From NCBI RefSeq assembly GCF_001412105.1, contig NZ_LKST01000002.1, positions 372,001 to 436,000 of the forward strand: DNA of 64,000 nt, in the 5' to 3' direction. Position 1 is the first letter of the stretch. Every line of letters starts with the position of its first letter. The notes under the pieces are model-generated. The model was not told the origin of the DNA and searched no databases. It saw nothing but the letters and a program-made list of their open reading frames with translations. The translations under genes and the position numbers were made by a program. The stretch is from Corynebacterium oculi (GTDB lineage Bacteria > Actinomycetota > Actinomycetes > Mycobacteriales > Mycobacteriaceae). Shown piece after piece: positions 45,887-57,880 of the stretch.

Positions 45887-47236
45887 TTGAGATCCCTCAG
45901 CGTAGCCACTGTTTTTGCAGCTCTTTCCGGCTTCCTCATCGTCATCATCAGCACCCGCATCCTCGACGAGGAAGCAGCCAAGCTTTTCCAAGCATACTGG
46001 GGGCTTTTCTTCGCCTGCACCGGCATCCTGGACGGCATCATGCAGGAGACCACGCGCACCGTCTCCGCGCAGCGCAAGGACAGCGAGGGCCACGGAGATC
46101 GCGGAACGCCCAGCGCGCAGGCGCGCCCCACGAGCGACGCGCACCACGGGGGCGTCGATAAGCACACTCATGCCCACTGGCACTTTGCGCTCCTCGTGGG
46201 CCTCGTGGCGGCGGCGCTGAGCCTGCTGACAGAGCCGCTGTGGGTGCCGCTGGTGATCGGCGGCAAGCACGGCATGGCGGGCAGCGGCCTGCTAGCGCTG
46301 GGGCTCATGCTGTATGCCTTTCAGGCGGTGCTCTCCGGCATTCTCTCCGGCTGGGAGCGATGGCCCTCCTACGCGCGGCTCATCGCGCTGGATTCCGGGG
46401 TGCGCTTCCTCCTCGTGGCGCTCGCGGCGCTGCTCGGGTGGAACCTCGTGCCGTTCTTCATCATCACGGTGATCGGCAGCCTCAGCTGGCTCGTGATCCT
46501 CGCTGCCGACCCCACCGCCCGCGCCCACGCGCGCAGCCCCCTCCCGCTCACCCTCGGGAGCTTTGCCCGGCGCGCCGGCTCCGCGATGATCGCCACGGGA
46601 GCCTCCGCCGCCATCATCACCGGAGTGGCGCCCCTCATCAACGCCACGATGGAGGAGCCGGATACCGAGGGCGGGGTAGCGCTCGCCGGCATCATGCTGG
46701 CGGTCTCGCTCACGCGCGCGCCGGTGCTCGTGCCGCTGCAACGGTTTCAGTCCGCGCTCATCGTGTACTTCGTGCGCCACCGCGAGCGCATGCGCCAGGC
46801 GGTGGTACCTCCCGCCGCCGCGGTGCTGGGGGTGGGGGTCCTCGGCGCGGGCCTGGCATGGCTGTTGGGGCCGTGGATTCTCGCGGTGGGATGGGATCAC
46901 GATCCCGCCTATGCGGTGCCGGGCCCCCTGCTGGCCGCGCTCACCTTTGCCTCCTCCTGCACCGGTGTGCTCATGATTACCGGGGCCGCCAGCATCGCCG
47001 CCGAGCGTCACCGCCTCTACGTGGCGGGCTGGGTGATCGCCTCCGTGGTGGTGTGCGCGGTGCTGTGGCGGGGCACCGATCCCTTGACCACCATTCCCCT
47101 GGCCCTCACCGTGGGGCCCGTGATCGGGGCGTTGGTGCAGCTCGGCGCCCTGCGCTCGCGGCGAGGTGCCCGGCGGGGTGGTCAGCAAGGTGCCGGTGGC
47201 GACGCCGCGCCGCCTCGCGCGCGCCACCGGCGCTAA
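45887..47236 (+). CDS. Wzx-like polysaccharide flippase
   Basis: About 449 residues with 10-12 hydrophobic segments (for example VATVFAALSGFLIVIISTRI, HFALLVGLVAAALSLLTEPL). Resembles membrane exporters of the polysaccharide/lipid-carrier flippase class that corynebacteria encode next to glycosyltransferases. I chose a TTG start at 45887 because AGGAG sits 7 nt before it; a longer reading from 45779 lacks a start signal. A 35-residue hydrophilic loop (about residues 62-98) is encoded by sequence containing a copy of the GCTTATCGACGCCC repeat, suggesting a tolerated insertion. Confidence 0.72.
   Translation: MRSLSVATVFAALSGFLIVIISTRILDEEAAKLFQAYWGLFFACTGILDGIMQETTRTVSAQRKDSEGHGDRGTPSAQARPTSDAHHGGVDKHTHAHWHFALLVGLVAAALSLLTEPLWVPLVIGGKHGMAGSGLLALGLMLYAFQAVLSGILSGWERWPSYARLIALDSGVRFLLVALAALLGWNLVPFFIITVIGSLSWLVILAADPTARAHARSPLPLTLGSFARRAGSAMIATGASAAIITGVAPLINATMEEPDTEGGVALAGIMLAVSLTRAPVLVPLQRFQSALIVYFVRHRERMRQAVVPPAAAVLGVGVLGAGLAWLLGPWILAVGWDHDPAYAVPGPLLAALTFASSCTGVLMITGAASIAAERHRLYVAGWVIASVVVCAVLWRGTDPLTTIPLALTVGPVIGALVQLGALRSRRGARRGGQQGAGGDAAPPRARHRR
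46150..46163 (-). repeat. Copy of GCTTATCGACGCCC inside the flippase gene
   Basis: Exact 14-mer on the minus strand. On the coding strand it reads as the GGVDK codons in the extra loop after the second membrane segment. One of four exact copies in the window. Confidence 0.6.
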
Positions 47237-47256
47237 CAGCGCTAACATGGGAAACT

Positions 47257-48096
47257 ATGTCCACGCTCGGGGTTCTCATCACGTTGTATCGCGGTTCCGA
47301 TCCCGCCCATGTCCGTGCCTGCCTTGATTCCCTCGCCGCCCAAACCCGCCCGGCCGATCATGTGGTTCTCGTGGAGGACGGCCCGGTGCTTCCGCAGGTC
47401 GAAGAGATTATCCGCGCCTTCGTGGCCGCCCAGGCTCCTCGCTTCCGGGTGCAGGTGCTGCGGCTGCCACGCAACCTCGGCTCCGGCCTGGCTTCCGCCG
47501 AGGGAATGACGGTGATGGAGGAGGACCTCATCGCCCGGCTCGATTCCGATGACATCGCTGCCCCCACGCGCTTTGAGGTGCAGTGCGAGTTCCTGGATCG
47601 CCACCCGGAGATCGACGTGCTGGGCACCTCCCTGGCGGAGTTCGAGGTATCTCCCCAGGAGGTCACGGCGGTGCGCCGCCTGCCGGAAAATCACGCGGAC
47701 ATCGCCCGCTACGCCAGAATCAACTCCCCCGTCAATAACCCCTCCGTGATGATGCGGGCCAGCGCGATCCGGCGGGCGGGCGGGTACCGGCACGTGCATT
47801 TCATGGAGGATTATGACCTGTATGCCCGCGCCCTGGCCACAGGCGCGCGCTTTCACAATCTCCCCGAGCCGCTAACGTACTTCCGGGTCTCCCCCGCTCA
47901 GCTGAAGCGCCGCACCGGCTCGGAGATGTTTGCCGCCGAACTTCAGATGCAGCGGCGGCTGGTGTCCTACGGGCTCATTGGCAAGCCGCGCGCGGTGATG
48001 AACTTCGTGGCGCGCAGCGCTTATCGCCTCTTACCCACCGCCATGCTGCGGCGCGCCCACGCGCGGCTATTCCATAAAAAGCCCAAAGCACATTAG
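47257..48096 (+). CDS. Family 2 glycosyltransferase
   Basis: 279 residues from the ATG at 47257. GT-A fold: LGVLITLYRGSDPAHVRACL, then LIARLDSDDIAAPTRFE with the DxD-type metal site (DSDD), and the catalytic region HFMEDYDLYARAL. It adds a sugar from a nucleotide donor, probably to a cell-wall or lipid-linked glycan moved by the adjacent flippase. Donor unknown. 20 nt after the flippase gene; followed by another family 2 enzyme. Confidence 0.88.
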   Translation: MSTLGVLITLYRGSDPAHVRACLDSLAAQTRPADHVVLVEDGPVLPQVEEIIRAFVAAQAPRFRVQVLRLPRNLGSGLASAEGMTVMEEDLIARLDSDDIAAPTRFEVQCEFLDRHPEIDVLGTSLAEFEVSPQEVTAVRRLPENHADIARYARINSPVNNPSVMMRASAIRRAGGYRHVHFMEDYDLYARALATGARFHNLPEPLTYFRVSPAQLKRRTGSEMFAAELQMQRRLVSYGLIGKPRAVMNFVARSAYRLLPTAMLRRAHARLFHKKPKAH

Positions 48097-48109
48097 TATG
48101 TGGGGCATC

Positions 48110-48799
48110 ATGAATGAAGATACGTGGTTGATTATCCCTTGCTTCAACGAGGGCACCGTGATCGGTGACGTCATCAGCCAGGCCCGCGAGACCTTCCCTA
48201 ACATCGTGGCCGTCAACGACGGCTCCGCCGATAACTCCGCCGGGGCCATTCACCAGGCCGGTGCCCACCTGGTCAATCACCCCGTGAACTTGGGCCAAGG
48301 TGCCGCCATTCAAACGGGAGTGGAATACGCCCGTAAGCAGCCCGGCGCGACGTACTTTGTCACCTTCGATGCCGATGGCCAGCACCAGGTCAAGGACGTT
48401 CTAGCGATGGTTGAGCGGCTACGCACCGAGCCCATCGACATCGTGGTGGGCACCCGCTTTGGCCGCCCCCGCAGCGAGGAGGATCAGGTTCCCTGGATCA
48501 AGCGCGTGGTGCTCAAGACGGTGGTGGCGCTCTCACCGCGCACGCGCCGCCTGGGGCTTACCGACGCCCACAACGGCCTACGCGCCTTTAATCGCACGGT
48601 GGCCGAGGAACTCAACCTGCGTATGAACGGCATGTCCCACGCCTCGGAGTTCGTCTCCCTCATGGACGAGCGGGGGTGGCGCGTGGCGGAACAGCCGGTG
48701 GATATTTTGTACACGGAGTATTCCATGAGCAAGGGGCAATCCTTGTTCAATGGCGTCAATATCCTAGCCGATGAGTTACTTGCACGGAGGCTGCCATGA
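48110..48799 (+). CDS. Family 2 glycosyltransferase, polyprenyl-phosphate type
   Basis: 229 residues (MNEDTWLIIPCFNEGTVIGD). GT-A motifs VAVNDGSADNSAGAIH and FVTFDADGQHQVKDVL resemble dolichyl/polyprenyl-phosphate sugar transferases, which load a lipid carrier. No C-terminal membrane helices here; instead the next gene (DUF2304, membrane) overlaps it by 4 nt and may anchor it. An ATG 12 nt upstream is an alternative start. Confidence 0.88.
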   Translation: MNEDTWLIIPCFNEGTVIGDVISQARETFPNIVAVNDGSADNSAGAIHQAGAHLVNHPVNLGQGAAIQTGVEYARKQPGATYFVTFDADGQHQVKDVLAMVERLRTEPIDIVVGTRFGRPRSEEDQVPWIKRVVLKTVVALSPRTRRLGLTDAHNGLRAFNRTVAEELNLRMNGMSHASEFVSLMDERGWRVAEQPVDILYTEYSMSKGQSLFNGVNILADELLARRLP

Positions 48800-49149
48800 C
48801 CGCTTTGATCCAGATCATTCTGCTTCTGGCCACCATTGGCCTGGTGTGGTACTTCATCAGCCATCGCCGCAAGGCCCGGGCCAAGGCCTACGTGAAGCTC
48901 CTTTTTGTGCTCTTCATCGCCGTGTGCATCTGGGCGGTACTGCGCCCCGATGACCTCACCGTGATCGCCAACTGGGTGGGCGTGGATCGCGGCACGGATC
49001 TCCTGCTCTACGGTCTGGTGGTGGCCTTCATGTTTGTCACCATGTCCACCTACGTGCGCTTCCGTGAGCTAGAGCTGCGCTATTCCCGCCTGGCGCGCTC
49101 CGTGGCGCTGCAAAACGCCGTCCGCCCGGAGGACGAGCTCACCCGCTAA
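48796..49149 (+). CDS. DUF2304 membrane protein
   Basis: 117 residues with three hydrophobic segments (about 3-21, 34-50 and 69-85) and a charged tail (RFRELELRYSRLARSVAL). Matches DUF2304, small membrane proteins usually encoded right after a polyprenyl-phosphate glycosyltransferase. The ATGA overlap with that gene supports a complex. Confidence 0.85.
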   Translation: MTALIQIILLLATIGLVWYFISHRRKARAKAYVKLLFVLFIAVCIWAVLRPDDLTVIANWVGVDRGTDLLLYGLVVAFMFVTMSTYVRFRELELRYSRLARSVALQNAVRPEDELTR

Positions 49150-49154
49150 GGCAC

Positions 49155-49160
49155 TACACT
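49155..49160 (+). promoter_or_regulatory. -10 box for the DsbA-like gene (leaderless)
   Basis: TACACT, then 7 nt, then the ATG at 49168. No ribosome site. This identical hexamer and near-identical spacing occurs at three further genes in the window. Confidence 0.6.
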
Positions 49161-49167
49161 CGTGCGC

Positions 49168-50292
49168 ATGAGCGATGAGAATAAACCGGAACAACCCAGC
49201 CCGGCCGATAAGCCCTCGCACTCCCAACCCGAGGCGGCCTCTAGCGCCGCGCAGCCCCCGGTAACGGAAAATAACGCGCCCGCTTCCCCGGCCGCCTCCT
49301 CTTCCCCCGCCACCGCCCCGGAGGCCAAGGCAGGCGCAACGGATCCAGCCAGTGCCGCCGCCGTTGGCGCTCCCGCTGGGGATGGTGCCGCCGCCGGTGA
49401 CACCACCGATGCCTCTACTGAGCAGCCGGGCCCCGAGGAAACCGGTGTCCCGGAGAAGAAGGATTCCGCCGAGGGCCCCACCCCCGGCTGGGCCAAGGCC
49501 GCCATCGGCGTCCTCACGGTGCTCGCGCTCACCGCGGGCGCGGGAGGGTTCGCCCTGGGCAAGATCACCAGTGGCAGTGACGCCACGCTCCCCGAGGCCG
49601 AGGCGGCCTACATCGGCGGTCCCTCCGGCCCCCTGACCTCCCCCGCCGATATTCACCGCCTCAATCCCGATGATCCCTTTGCTATGGGTTCTCAAGACGC
49701 CAAGGTGATTGTCTCCTATTTCTCAGACTTCAGCTGCCCCGTGTGCGCCAACTTTTCTCAGGAAATAGAGCCCAAGATCATCGACGAGTACGTCAATGAC
49801 GGCCGGGTGCGCCTGGAATGGAATGACTTCCCCTTCCTGGGCGACGCTTCCATCCTCGCCGCCCAGGGCGGGCGCGCCGCCGCCGCTCAGGGGAAGTTCT
49901 GGGAGTTCAAGGATGCCGTGTACGGCGGCTTCGAGGGCAACGAGCACCCCGAGTACACGGTGGATGACCTCGTGGGCTTTGCCGAGCAGGCCGGGGTTCC
50001 CCACCTGGATAAGTTCCGCGCTGATGTGGAAAGCGGAAAGTTTGCCAGCACGGCCATGAACGCGCTGATCTACGGCGGATACCTGGGTGTCAATGGCACC
50101 CCGACCTTTGTGGTCAACGGTGTTCCACTGATGAGCACCGACTACGACTCCCTGAAGAAGGCCATCGAGCAGTCTCTTCAGAATGGCCAGCCGGACGCCC
50201 CCGTGCTCCCCGAGCAGGGTGCGGAGGGGGCAGAGGGCACCGCCCCTGGTGAGGCCACCAACGGGGAAGATCCCGCCCCCGCAGAGGGGTAG
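49168..50292 (+). CDS. Membrane-anchored DsbA-like thiol oxidoreductase
   Basis: 374 residues. A long Ala/Pro/Ser-rich cytoplasmic start, one membrane segment (about 111-133, AAIGVLTVLALTAGAGGFAL), then an extracytoplasmic thioredoxin fold with the redox motif CPVC (residues 190-193) and cis-Pro loop GTPTFVVNG. An acidic tail of about 30 residues ends the protein. It should form or isomerise disulfides in exported proteins; the two-cysteine mycolyltransferase encoded nearby is a possible client. Confidence 0.88.
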   Translation: MSDENKPEQPSPADKPSHSQPEAASSAAQPPVTENNAPASPAASSSPATAPEAKAGATDPASAAAVGAPAGDGAAAGDTTDASTEQPGPEETGVPEKKDSAEGPTPGWAKAAIGVLTVLALTAGAGGFALGKITSGSDATLPEAEAAYIGGPSGPLTSPADIHRLNPDDPFAMGSQDAKVIVSYFSDFSCPVCANFSQEIEPKIIDEYVNDGRVRLEWNDFPFLGDASILAAQGGRAAAAQGKFWEFKDAVYGGFEGNEHPEYTVDDLVGFAEQAGVPHLDKFRADVESGKFASTAMNALIYGGYLGVNGTPTFVVNGVPLMSTDYDSLKKAIEQSLQNGQPDAPVLPEQGAEGAEGTAPGEATNGEDPAPAEG

Positions 50293-52434
<2,142 letters not shown>

Positions 52435-52495
52435 ACAAGCAGATCCTACGCCTATGTGATATCCAGCACGAGAATGAGGCTAAAAGAGGATCAGT

Positions 52496-52501
52496 TACAC
52501 T
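52496..52501 (+). promoter_or_regulatory. -10 box of panB (leaderless)
   Basis: TACACT, 7 nt before the panB ATG at 52509, with no ribosome site. The divergent MFS gene has TAGGAT 8 nt before its own ATG. Confidence 0.6.
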
Positions 52502-52508
52502 CTCCCCT

Positions 52509-53330
52509 ATGCCACAGATCACCACCGGGCGGGTGCGCACCCGCCACCTCTTGCAGGCCAAGGCCCAGGGGCAGAAGATCACCGCCTTGACCAGTTATGA
52601 TGCCCTCACCGCCGCGATCTTCGACGAAGCCGGGATAGACCTCCTCCTGGTGGGAGATTCCGCCGCCAATGTGGTGCTGGGCCACTCCTCTACCCTGCCG
52701 ATCACCGTGGACGAGCTGATCTCCATGTCCCGCGCCGTGGCCGGTGCCGCACCGCGCGCCTTCGTGGTGGCAGACCTTCCCTTTGGCAGCTACGAGGCCG
52801 GCCCCGAGCAGGCACTGGGCACCGCCACCCGGTTCATGAAGGAGACCGGGGTGGCGGCCGTAAAGCTAGAGGGCGGCGCGGAAGTGGCCCCCACCATCAC
52901 CGCGTTGACCCAGGCCGGGATTCCCGTGGTGGGCCACCTGGGTTATACCCCCCAGTCCGAGCACGCCCTGGGCGGGCACGTGGTGCAGGGGCGCGGCGAG
53001 GCCGCCGAGCGCCTGCATGCCGACGCCCTGGCGATCCAGGAGGCGGGAGTGTGCGCGATGGTCTTCGAGATGGTGCCCGCCGCCACCGCGGAGCGGATCA
53101 GCAAGGACCTCGCCGTGCCCACCATCGGGATCGGGGCCGGGGCCGGGACCGACGGGCAGATCCTGGTGTGGACGGATGCCTTCGGCTTGACCCGGGGAAA
53201 GACCCCGCGCTTTGTGCGCGCCTATGCGGATCTGGGCGAGGAACTGGGCCGCGCCACCCGCTCTTATATTCAGGACGTGCACAGCGGGAGCTTTCCGCAG
53301 GAAACCGAGTCCTTTGGGGAGGAACGGTAA
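52509..53330 (+). CDS. panB: 3-methyl-2-oxobutanoate hydroxymethyltransferase
   Basis: First step of pantothenate (CoA) synthesis: adds a hydroxymethyl group from methylene-tetrahydrofolate to ketoisovalerate. 273 residues. [34 protein letters not shown] (metal Asp) and [15 protein letters not shown] are family blocks, with the catalytic Glu in [12 protein letters not shown]. Followed directly by panC. Confidence 0.95.
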   Translation: MPQITTGRVRTRHLLQAKAQGQKITALTSYDALTAAIFDEAGIDLLLVGDSAANVVLGHSSTLPITVDELISMSRAVAGAAPRAFVVADLPFGSYEAGPEQALGTATRFMKETGVAAVKLEGGAEVAPTITALTQAGIPVVGHLGYTPQSEHALGGHVVQGRGEAAERLHADALAIQEAGVCAMVFEMVPAATAERISKDLAVPTIGIGAGAGTDGQILVWTDAFGLTRGKTPRFVRAYADLGEELGRATRSYIQDVHSGSFPQETESFGEER

Positions 53331-54212
53331 GTGACCATCCTGTGCCGCACCACGCAGGAACTCCGCGCGGCCCTCGCCGTCAACCCTGCCTCCAGCCTGG
53401 GCCTGGTGCCCACGATGGGTGCCCTGCACCAGGGGCACGGGCGGCTCATCGAAAGAGCCGTGGCCGGCAATGATGTGACGGTGGCCAGCGTCTTTGTCAA
53501 CCCTCTCCAGTTCGCCCATAACGGTGACTGTGAGGATTATCGCCGCTATCCGCGTCAGCCGGAGGAAGATGTACGCTTCCTCTCCGAGCACGGGGTGGAC
53601 ATCGTCTTCATGCCCAGCGTGGCGGAGATGTATCCCGACGGCGAGCCGCTGATCTGGGTGCGCACCGGGGAGATGGGATCGCGTCTAGAGGGGGCCAGCC
53701 GCCCCGGGCACTTTGATGGCGTGGCCACTGTGGTTTCCAAGCTCTTCCACCTGGTCTCCCCCACCCGCGCCTACTTTGGTCAAAAAGATGCCCAGCAGGT
53801 AACGATCATTCATCGCCTGGTGGCGGATCTGAACCTGAACGTACAGATCGTGGAGGTGCCCATCGCGCGAGACCAGGACGGCCTGGCGGAATCCAGCCGC
53901 AACCAGCGCCTTTCCCCCGAAGCGCGCCACCACGCGCTGGCGCTCTCCCGTGCGCTTTTTCGCCTGGTGGAGCGCGTGGAGCGAGGCCAACCGCTCGATC
54001 TCGACGGCGCCCGGAAGGCCCTGGCGCAGGCCCCCGGGGTGGATCTGGATTACCTGGTGGTGGTGGATCCCCGCAGCCTCGAACCACTGAGCGCAGAAGC
54101 GCTCACCCGGCCGTTGGAAAAACCGGCACTGGCCCTGGTGGCGGCCGTGGTGAGCGGAGTCCGGTTGATTGATAACGCGAGGTTGCCGGGAGGATCTAGT
54201 ACCCCCGCCTGA
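53331..54212 (+). CDS. panC: Pantothenate synthetase
   Basis: Joins pantoate and beta-alanine using ATP. 293 residues starting from a GTG directly after the panB stop. The nucleotidyl-transferase motif is [16 protein letters not shown] (HxGH), followed by [24 protein letters not shown] and [12 protein letters not shown]. Complete. The 3' end overlaps the convergent hydrolase gene by 17 nt. Confidence 0.95.
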   Translation: MTILCRTTQELRAALAVNPASSLGLVPTMGALHQGHGRLIERAVAGNDVTVASVFVNPLQFAHNGDCEDYRRYPRQPEEDVRFLSEHGVDIVFMPSVAEMYPDGEPLIWVRTGEMGSRLEGASRPGHFDGVATVVSKLFHLVSPTRAYFGQKDAQQVTIIHRLVADLNLNVQIVEVPIARDQDGLAESSRNQRLSPEARHHALALSRALFRLVERVERGQPLDLDGARKALAQAPGVDLDYLVVVDPRSLEPLSAEALTRPLEKPALALVAAVVSGVRLIDNARLPGGSSTPA

Positions 54213-54831
54213 TCCACTCCTCCAGGTGCGGGGCCTCGCTGCCGATGGTGGTGTGATCCCCGTGCCCGGTGCGCACGGTGGTCTCCGCGGGCAAATCCAG
54301 CAGAGAGGTCTTGAGCGATTCGATGATGGTGTCAAAGGAGCTATAACTGCGCCCCGTGGCTCCGGGACCGCCCTGGAAGAGGGTGTCGCCGGAGAAGAGT
54401 TCCGCGGCCTCCGGCAGGTAGAGGCAGCAGGAGCCGGGTGAGTGGCCGGGGGTGTTGAGCACCGTCATGTGGGTGCCCGCCACCTCGAAGGTCTGCCCGT
54501 CCGCAAGGTCGCTGTGTGCCACTCCCGGCAGGGTTTCCTCCCAGAGCATGTGGTCACCGGGGTGGACAAAGATCGGCGCGTCTAGGCGCTGCGCGAGTTC
54601 GGGGGCCGCGTTGATGTGGTCGTTGTGGGCGTGGGTGCAGATGATACCGCGCACGGTGCGCTGCCCCACGGCCTTGATGATGGGGGCGGCGTCGTGCGCG
54701 GCGTCGATGATGTACACCTCGGTATCGTCGCCCACCAGCCAGATGTTGTTGTCCACGTCCCATTGTCCGCCGTCGAGGGCGAAAACGCCGGAGGTGAGCA
54801 CGTGGTCTACACGCAGGTTGCTGTGGCTCAT
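54196..54831 (-). CDS. Metallo-beta-lactamase-fold hydrolase
   Basis: 211 residues. Zinc motif THAHNDH (HxHxDH), further ligands in [21 protein letters not shown] and TGHGDHT. This glyoxalase-II-like family often accompanies mycothiol-dependent formaldehyde dehydrogenase and may hydrolyse the resulting S-formyl or other mycothiol thioester. The gene follows mscR with no gap, supporting that role. Known from synteny only; no substrate-specific residue was identified. Confidence 0.88.
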   Translation of the reverse strand: MSHSNLRVDHVLTSGVFALDGGQWDVDNNIWLVGDDTEVYIIDAAHDAAPIIKAVGQRTVRGIICTHAHNDHINAAPELAQRLDAPIFVHPGDHMLWEETLPGVAHSDLADGQTFEVAGTHMTVLNTPGHSPGSCCLYLPEAAELFSGDTLFQGGPGATGRSYSSFDTIIESLKTSLLDLPAETTVRTGHGDHTTIGSEAPHLEEWIRRGY

Positions 54832-55926
54832 TTAGAGCACCACCACGGAGCGCAGCACGGTGCCGGACTTCATCGTGGCAAAGGCCTCTTCCACGGCGTC
54901 GAGGGCGATGCGCTCGGAGACGAACTTATCCAGCGGGAAGCTGCCCTGGAGGTGGAGGTTGACGTAGGCCGGGAAGTCCCGTTCGGGCAGGCAGTCGCCA
55001 TACCAGGAGGGCTTGAGGCTGCCGCCCCGGGAGAAGAAGTCGATGGCGGGAATCTCGATGGTGGAGGTGAGGTTGGGCACGCCCACCATGACCATGCGCC
55101 CGGCGTGGTCGCGGGAGTAGAAGGCCTGGCGCCAGGTGGGCATGATCCCCACAGCGTCGATGGTCACGTCCGCGCCGAAGCCCCCGGTGAGGTCGCGCAC
55201 GGCGTCGATCACGTCCTGTTCTTCCATGCCGGCGGAGTTGATCGTGTGGGTGGCGCCGAGGTCGCGCGCCCAATCTAGTTTGCGCTCGTCCACGTCCACG
55301 GCGATCACCGTGGTGGCGTCATTCATGGCGGCCCCGGCCACGGCCGCCGCGCCCACGCCTCCGCAACCGAATATCGCCACGGATTCTCCGCGCTTGACCT
55401 GGGCGGTGTTCACGGCGGCACCCACGCCCGCCATGACGCCGCAGCCCAGAAGGCCCGCGGCGGCGGGATCTTCCGCGGGGTTGACCTTGGTGCATTGTCC
55501 TTCGTGCACCAGGGTCTTTTCCGCGAAGGCGCCGATGCCCAGGGCCGGGGTGAGTTCCGTGCCGTCCTCCAGGGTCATCTTCTTAGAAGCGTTGAAGGTG
55601 GCAAAGCAGTAGTGGGGTTCGCCGCGCTTGCAGGCGCGGCATTCCCCGCACACGGCGCGCCAGTTGAGCACCACAAAGTCCCCCACGGCCACGTGGGTGA
55701 CGGCCTCCCCGATGTCCTCCACCACGCCCGCGGCCTCGTGGCCAAGGAGGAAGGGGTAGGCGTCCTCGATGTCGCCGTCGCGGTAGGCCATGTCCGTGTG
55801 GCACACGCCGCAGGCCTGGATGCGCACCACCACATCGCGCGGGCCGGGATCCGGGATCACAATGGTGGTGGTTTCCACGGGCTTGCCCTTAGCGGCGGAG
55901 ACAACGCCGGTGACCGTGTAAGACAT
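54832..55926 (-). CDS. mscR: S-(hydroxymethyl)mycothiol dehydrogenase / S-nitrosomycothiol reductase
   Basis: Zinc-dependent class III-like alcohol dehydrogenase of 364 residues that oxidises the formaldehyde-mycothiol adduct with NAD. Catalytic zinc ligands in ACGVCHTDM and GHEAAGVVE, structural zinc cysteines [18 protein letters not shown] motif [14 protein letters not shown]. The sequence is that of the mycothiol-dependent actinobacterial group. Detoxifies formaldehyde and nitrosothiols. Co-directional with the following hydrolase. Confidence 0.9.
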   Translation of the reverse strand: MSYTVTGVVSAAKGKPVETTTIVIPDPGPRDVVVRIQACGVCHTDMAYRDGDIEDAYPFLLGHEAAGVVEDIGEAVTHVAVGDFVVLNWRAVCGECRACKRGEPHYCFATFNASKKMTLEDGTELTPALGIGAFAEKTLVHEGQCTKVNPAEDPAAAGLLGCGVMAGVGAAVNTAQVKRGESVAIFGCGGVGAAAVAGAAMNDATTVIAVDVDERKLDWARDLGATHTINSAGMEEQDVIDAVRDLTGGFGADVTIDAVGIMPTWRQAFYSRDHAGRMVMVGVPNLTSTIEIPAIDFFSRGGSLKPSWYGDCLPERDFPAYVNLHLQGSFPLDKFVSERIALDAVEEAFATMKSGTVLRSVVVL

Positions 55927-56027
55927 ATCGGGCTCCTCTAATATGTGAAAGATTGCAGGTACCCGATCGAGTCTAACGGCCCCTCCGCCACATCGCCGCA
56001 GGTGAGAATGATTTTTATTAAGCCCGG

Positions 56028-56318
56028 TTAATCCCGCAGCCCCTCATACCCGGGGATCCCCGCCGCGGCGTTGGCCGCCAGAACCCCTTTGGGGCGGGAG
56101 ATTTCCGCCCCGGAGTTCACGGTGATCCCGGCGGCCTGATTCGCCGCCGCCAGGCCGCTGATCCGCTCGGCGGGCGCACCGGCCGCGCCTGTTGCCGCCG
56201 AGCCCTTGCTCGACTTCTTAGAGCTCGCCAGGGCCACCACCTTGTGCATGATCGCCCCCGTGGCCACCGGGTAGCGCGCCTGAGCCTTCACAAAAACCGT
56301 ATCCAGAAACTTTCTCAT
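56028..56318 (-). CDS. Small basic Ala-rich protein, unknown
   Basis: 96 residues, [20 protein letters not shown] onward. Ser/Lys/Ala-rich centre, then repeated Ala-Ala-Asn/Gly turns ([22 protein letters not shown]). No signal peptide or membrane helix. Starts on the glpD stop (TGATG), so it is the last gene of the glpD operon. No family recognised. Confidence 0.68.
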   Translation of the reverse strand: MRKFLDTVFVKAQARYPVATGAIMHKVVALASSKKSSKGSAATGAAGAPAERISGLAAANQAAGITVNSGAEISRPKGVLAANAAAGIPGYEGLRD

Positions 56319-57880
56319 CAGATGCTCCTCATCACATGCTCGTAGATTTCTTCCACCGCCGGGCGCGCGGCCTCGGCGTCCTCGGGGATCATGGCGGCGC
56401 GGGTGCGCCGCTCCAGCACGTCCTCCACGGTGAGCGCGCCCTCGTGGGTGAAGGCGTACTCAACCTCGGCGCGGGTGACGTCCAGTTCACCCACCGTTTC
56501 CAGCGGCCGCTCCACCGTCGCGGCGGCCAGCACCTGCGGGGCCTCGTTACCAAAGCGGCGGATCATCGGCTCCGGCAGCCCGTGCAGATCGCGGGTGGCG
56601 ATGTGCGAGTACTCCCGGTGCCCCGGCGCGCCGAGCAGCGGGAAGTTCCGGGTGGCGCAGTCCCGGGCGTCCAGCCCGCGCTGGGAGATCACCTGATCCA
56701 GCGTTTCCTGCGCCATGAGGCGGTATTCCGTGAACTTGCCGCCCACCACGGAGTACATGCCCTCGGCGGATTCCACCACGGCGTGTCGGCGCGAAAGGTC
56801 GGCCGTGGAGCCCTCTTCCCCGTTATCCAGCAGGGGCCGCAGCCCGGTGAACGCGCCGAGCACGTCGGCCCGCGTGAGCGCGGTATCCAGCGCGCGGTTG
56901 ATGTTGCGCAGCAGGAAGTCCACGTCCTCCTCCGGGGTGGGCGGCACGTCCGGGATGTCCCCCGGCGCGTCCTCGTCCGTGAGCCCCAGGTAACAGCGCC
57001 CGTGCGGGGCGGGAAGAATGAAGAGGTAGCGCGAGATGGAGCCCGGCAGCGGCACCGTCAGCGCCCCGGTGGGGTTGCCAAAGAGTTCAGCGCGGAATAC
57101 CAGGTGGGTACCGCGCGCGGGGCGCACCTTGATTCCCTCGTCCATCGATCCGGCCCACACGCCGGTGGCATTAATCACCGCGCGCGCCCGCACCGTGTAC
57201 TCGTTGTGCTTCACGACGTCGCGCAGCAGCACCTCCGTGCCGGTGGCCCGCACCGCCTCGCAGTAGGTGAGGATCTTCGCGCCCTCACTGGCCGCCGTGC
57301 GCGCGATGGCGGTGACCATGCGGGCGTCATCGACCATCTGGCCGTCGTAGTTCACCCAGGAACCCTTCAGGCCGGCTTTCGACGCCGCCGGGCAGAGCCG
57401 CAGCGTCTCCTCCCGGGAGGCGAAGCGCGAGCGCGGCAGGGTGCGCGCCGAGGTACCGGCGGTGATGCGCAGCGCGTCCCCGGCCAGGAAGCCCACGCGG
57501 GTGGCGGCCTTTTGGATCAAGGTAGAATCCGCCCCCAGGGCCATGACCTGGGGAAGCGCGCGCACCAGGTGGGGTGCGGTGCGCTCCATCAGAATGCCGC
57601 GCTCCACGGCGGAGTGGTGCGCAATGCCAAATTCCATCTTGGCGAGGTAGCGCAGGCCCCCGTGGGCCAGCTTGGAGGACCAGCGCGAGGTGCCAAAGGC
57701 GAGGTCGTGCTTTTCCACCAGGACAGTGGAAAGTCCCCTGGTCACGGCATCCAGGGCGAGCCCCACTCCCGTGATGCCGCCGCCGATGATGACCACATCG
57801 ACGGGTTCTTGTGCCTGATCCAGCGCGTGCAACTCCTCGGCACGCCGCGTGGCATTGAGGGCACCGCTTTTCACTGACAT
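56318..57880 (-). CDS. glpD: Glycerol-3-phosphate dehydrogenase, FAD type
   Basis: 520 residues from the ATG at 57880 (MSVKSGALNATRRAEEL). FAD motif VVIIGGGITGVGLALDA, then EKHDLAFGTSRWSSKLAHGG typical of GlpD, and FTGLRPLL near the middle. Oxidises glycerol 3-phosphate to dihydroxyacetone phosphate and gives electrons to menaquinone at the membrane. It overlaps the upstream tetR gene by 10 nt. With the alkyl-DHAP-synthase-like gene upstream it places the cluster in glycerolipid metabolism. Confidence 0.93.
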   Translation of the reverse strand: MSVKSGALNATRRAEELHALDQAQEPVDVVIIGGGITGVGLALDAVTRGLSTVLVEKHDLAFGTSRWSSKLAHGGLRYLAKMEFGIAHHSAVERGILMERTAPHLVRALPQVMALGADSTLIQKAATRVGFLAGDALRITAGTSARTLPRSRFASREETLRLCPAASKAGLKGSWVNYDGQMVDDARMVTAIARTAASEGAKILTYCEAVRATGTEVLLRDVVKHNEYTVRARAVINATGVWAGSMDEGIKVRPARGTHLVFRAELFGNPTGALTVPLPGSISRYLFILPAPHGRCYLGLTDEDAPGDIPDVPPTPEEDVDFLLRNINRALDTALTRADVLGAFTGLRPLLDNGEEGSTADLSRRHAVVESAEGMYSVVGGKFTEYRLMAQETLDQVISQRGLDARDCATRNFPLLGAPGHREYSHIATRDLHGLPEPMIRRFGNEAPQVLAAATVERPLETVGELDVTRAEVEYAFTHEGALTVEDVLERRTRAAMIPEDAEAARPAVEEIYEHVMRSI

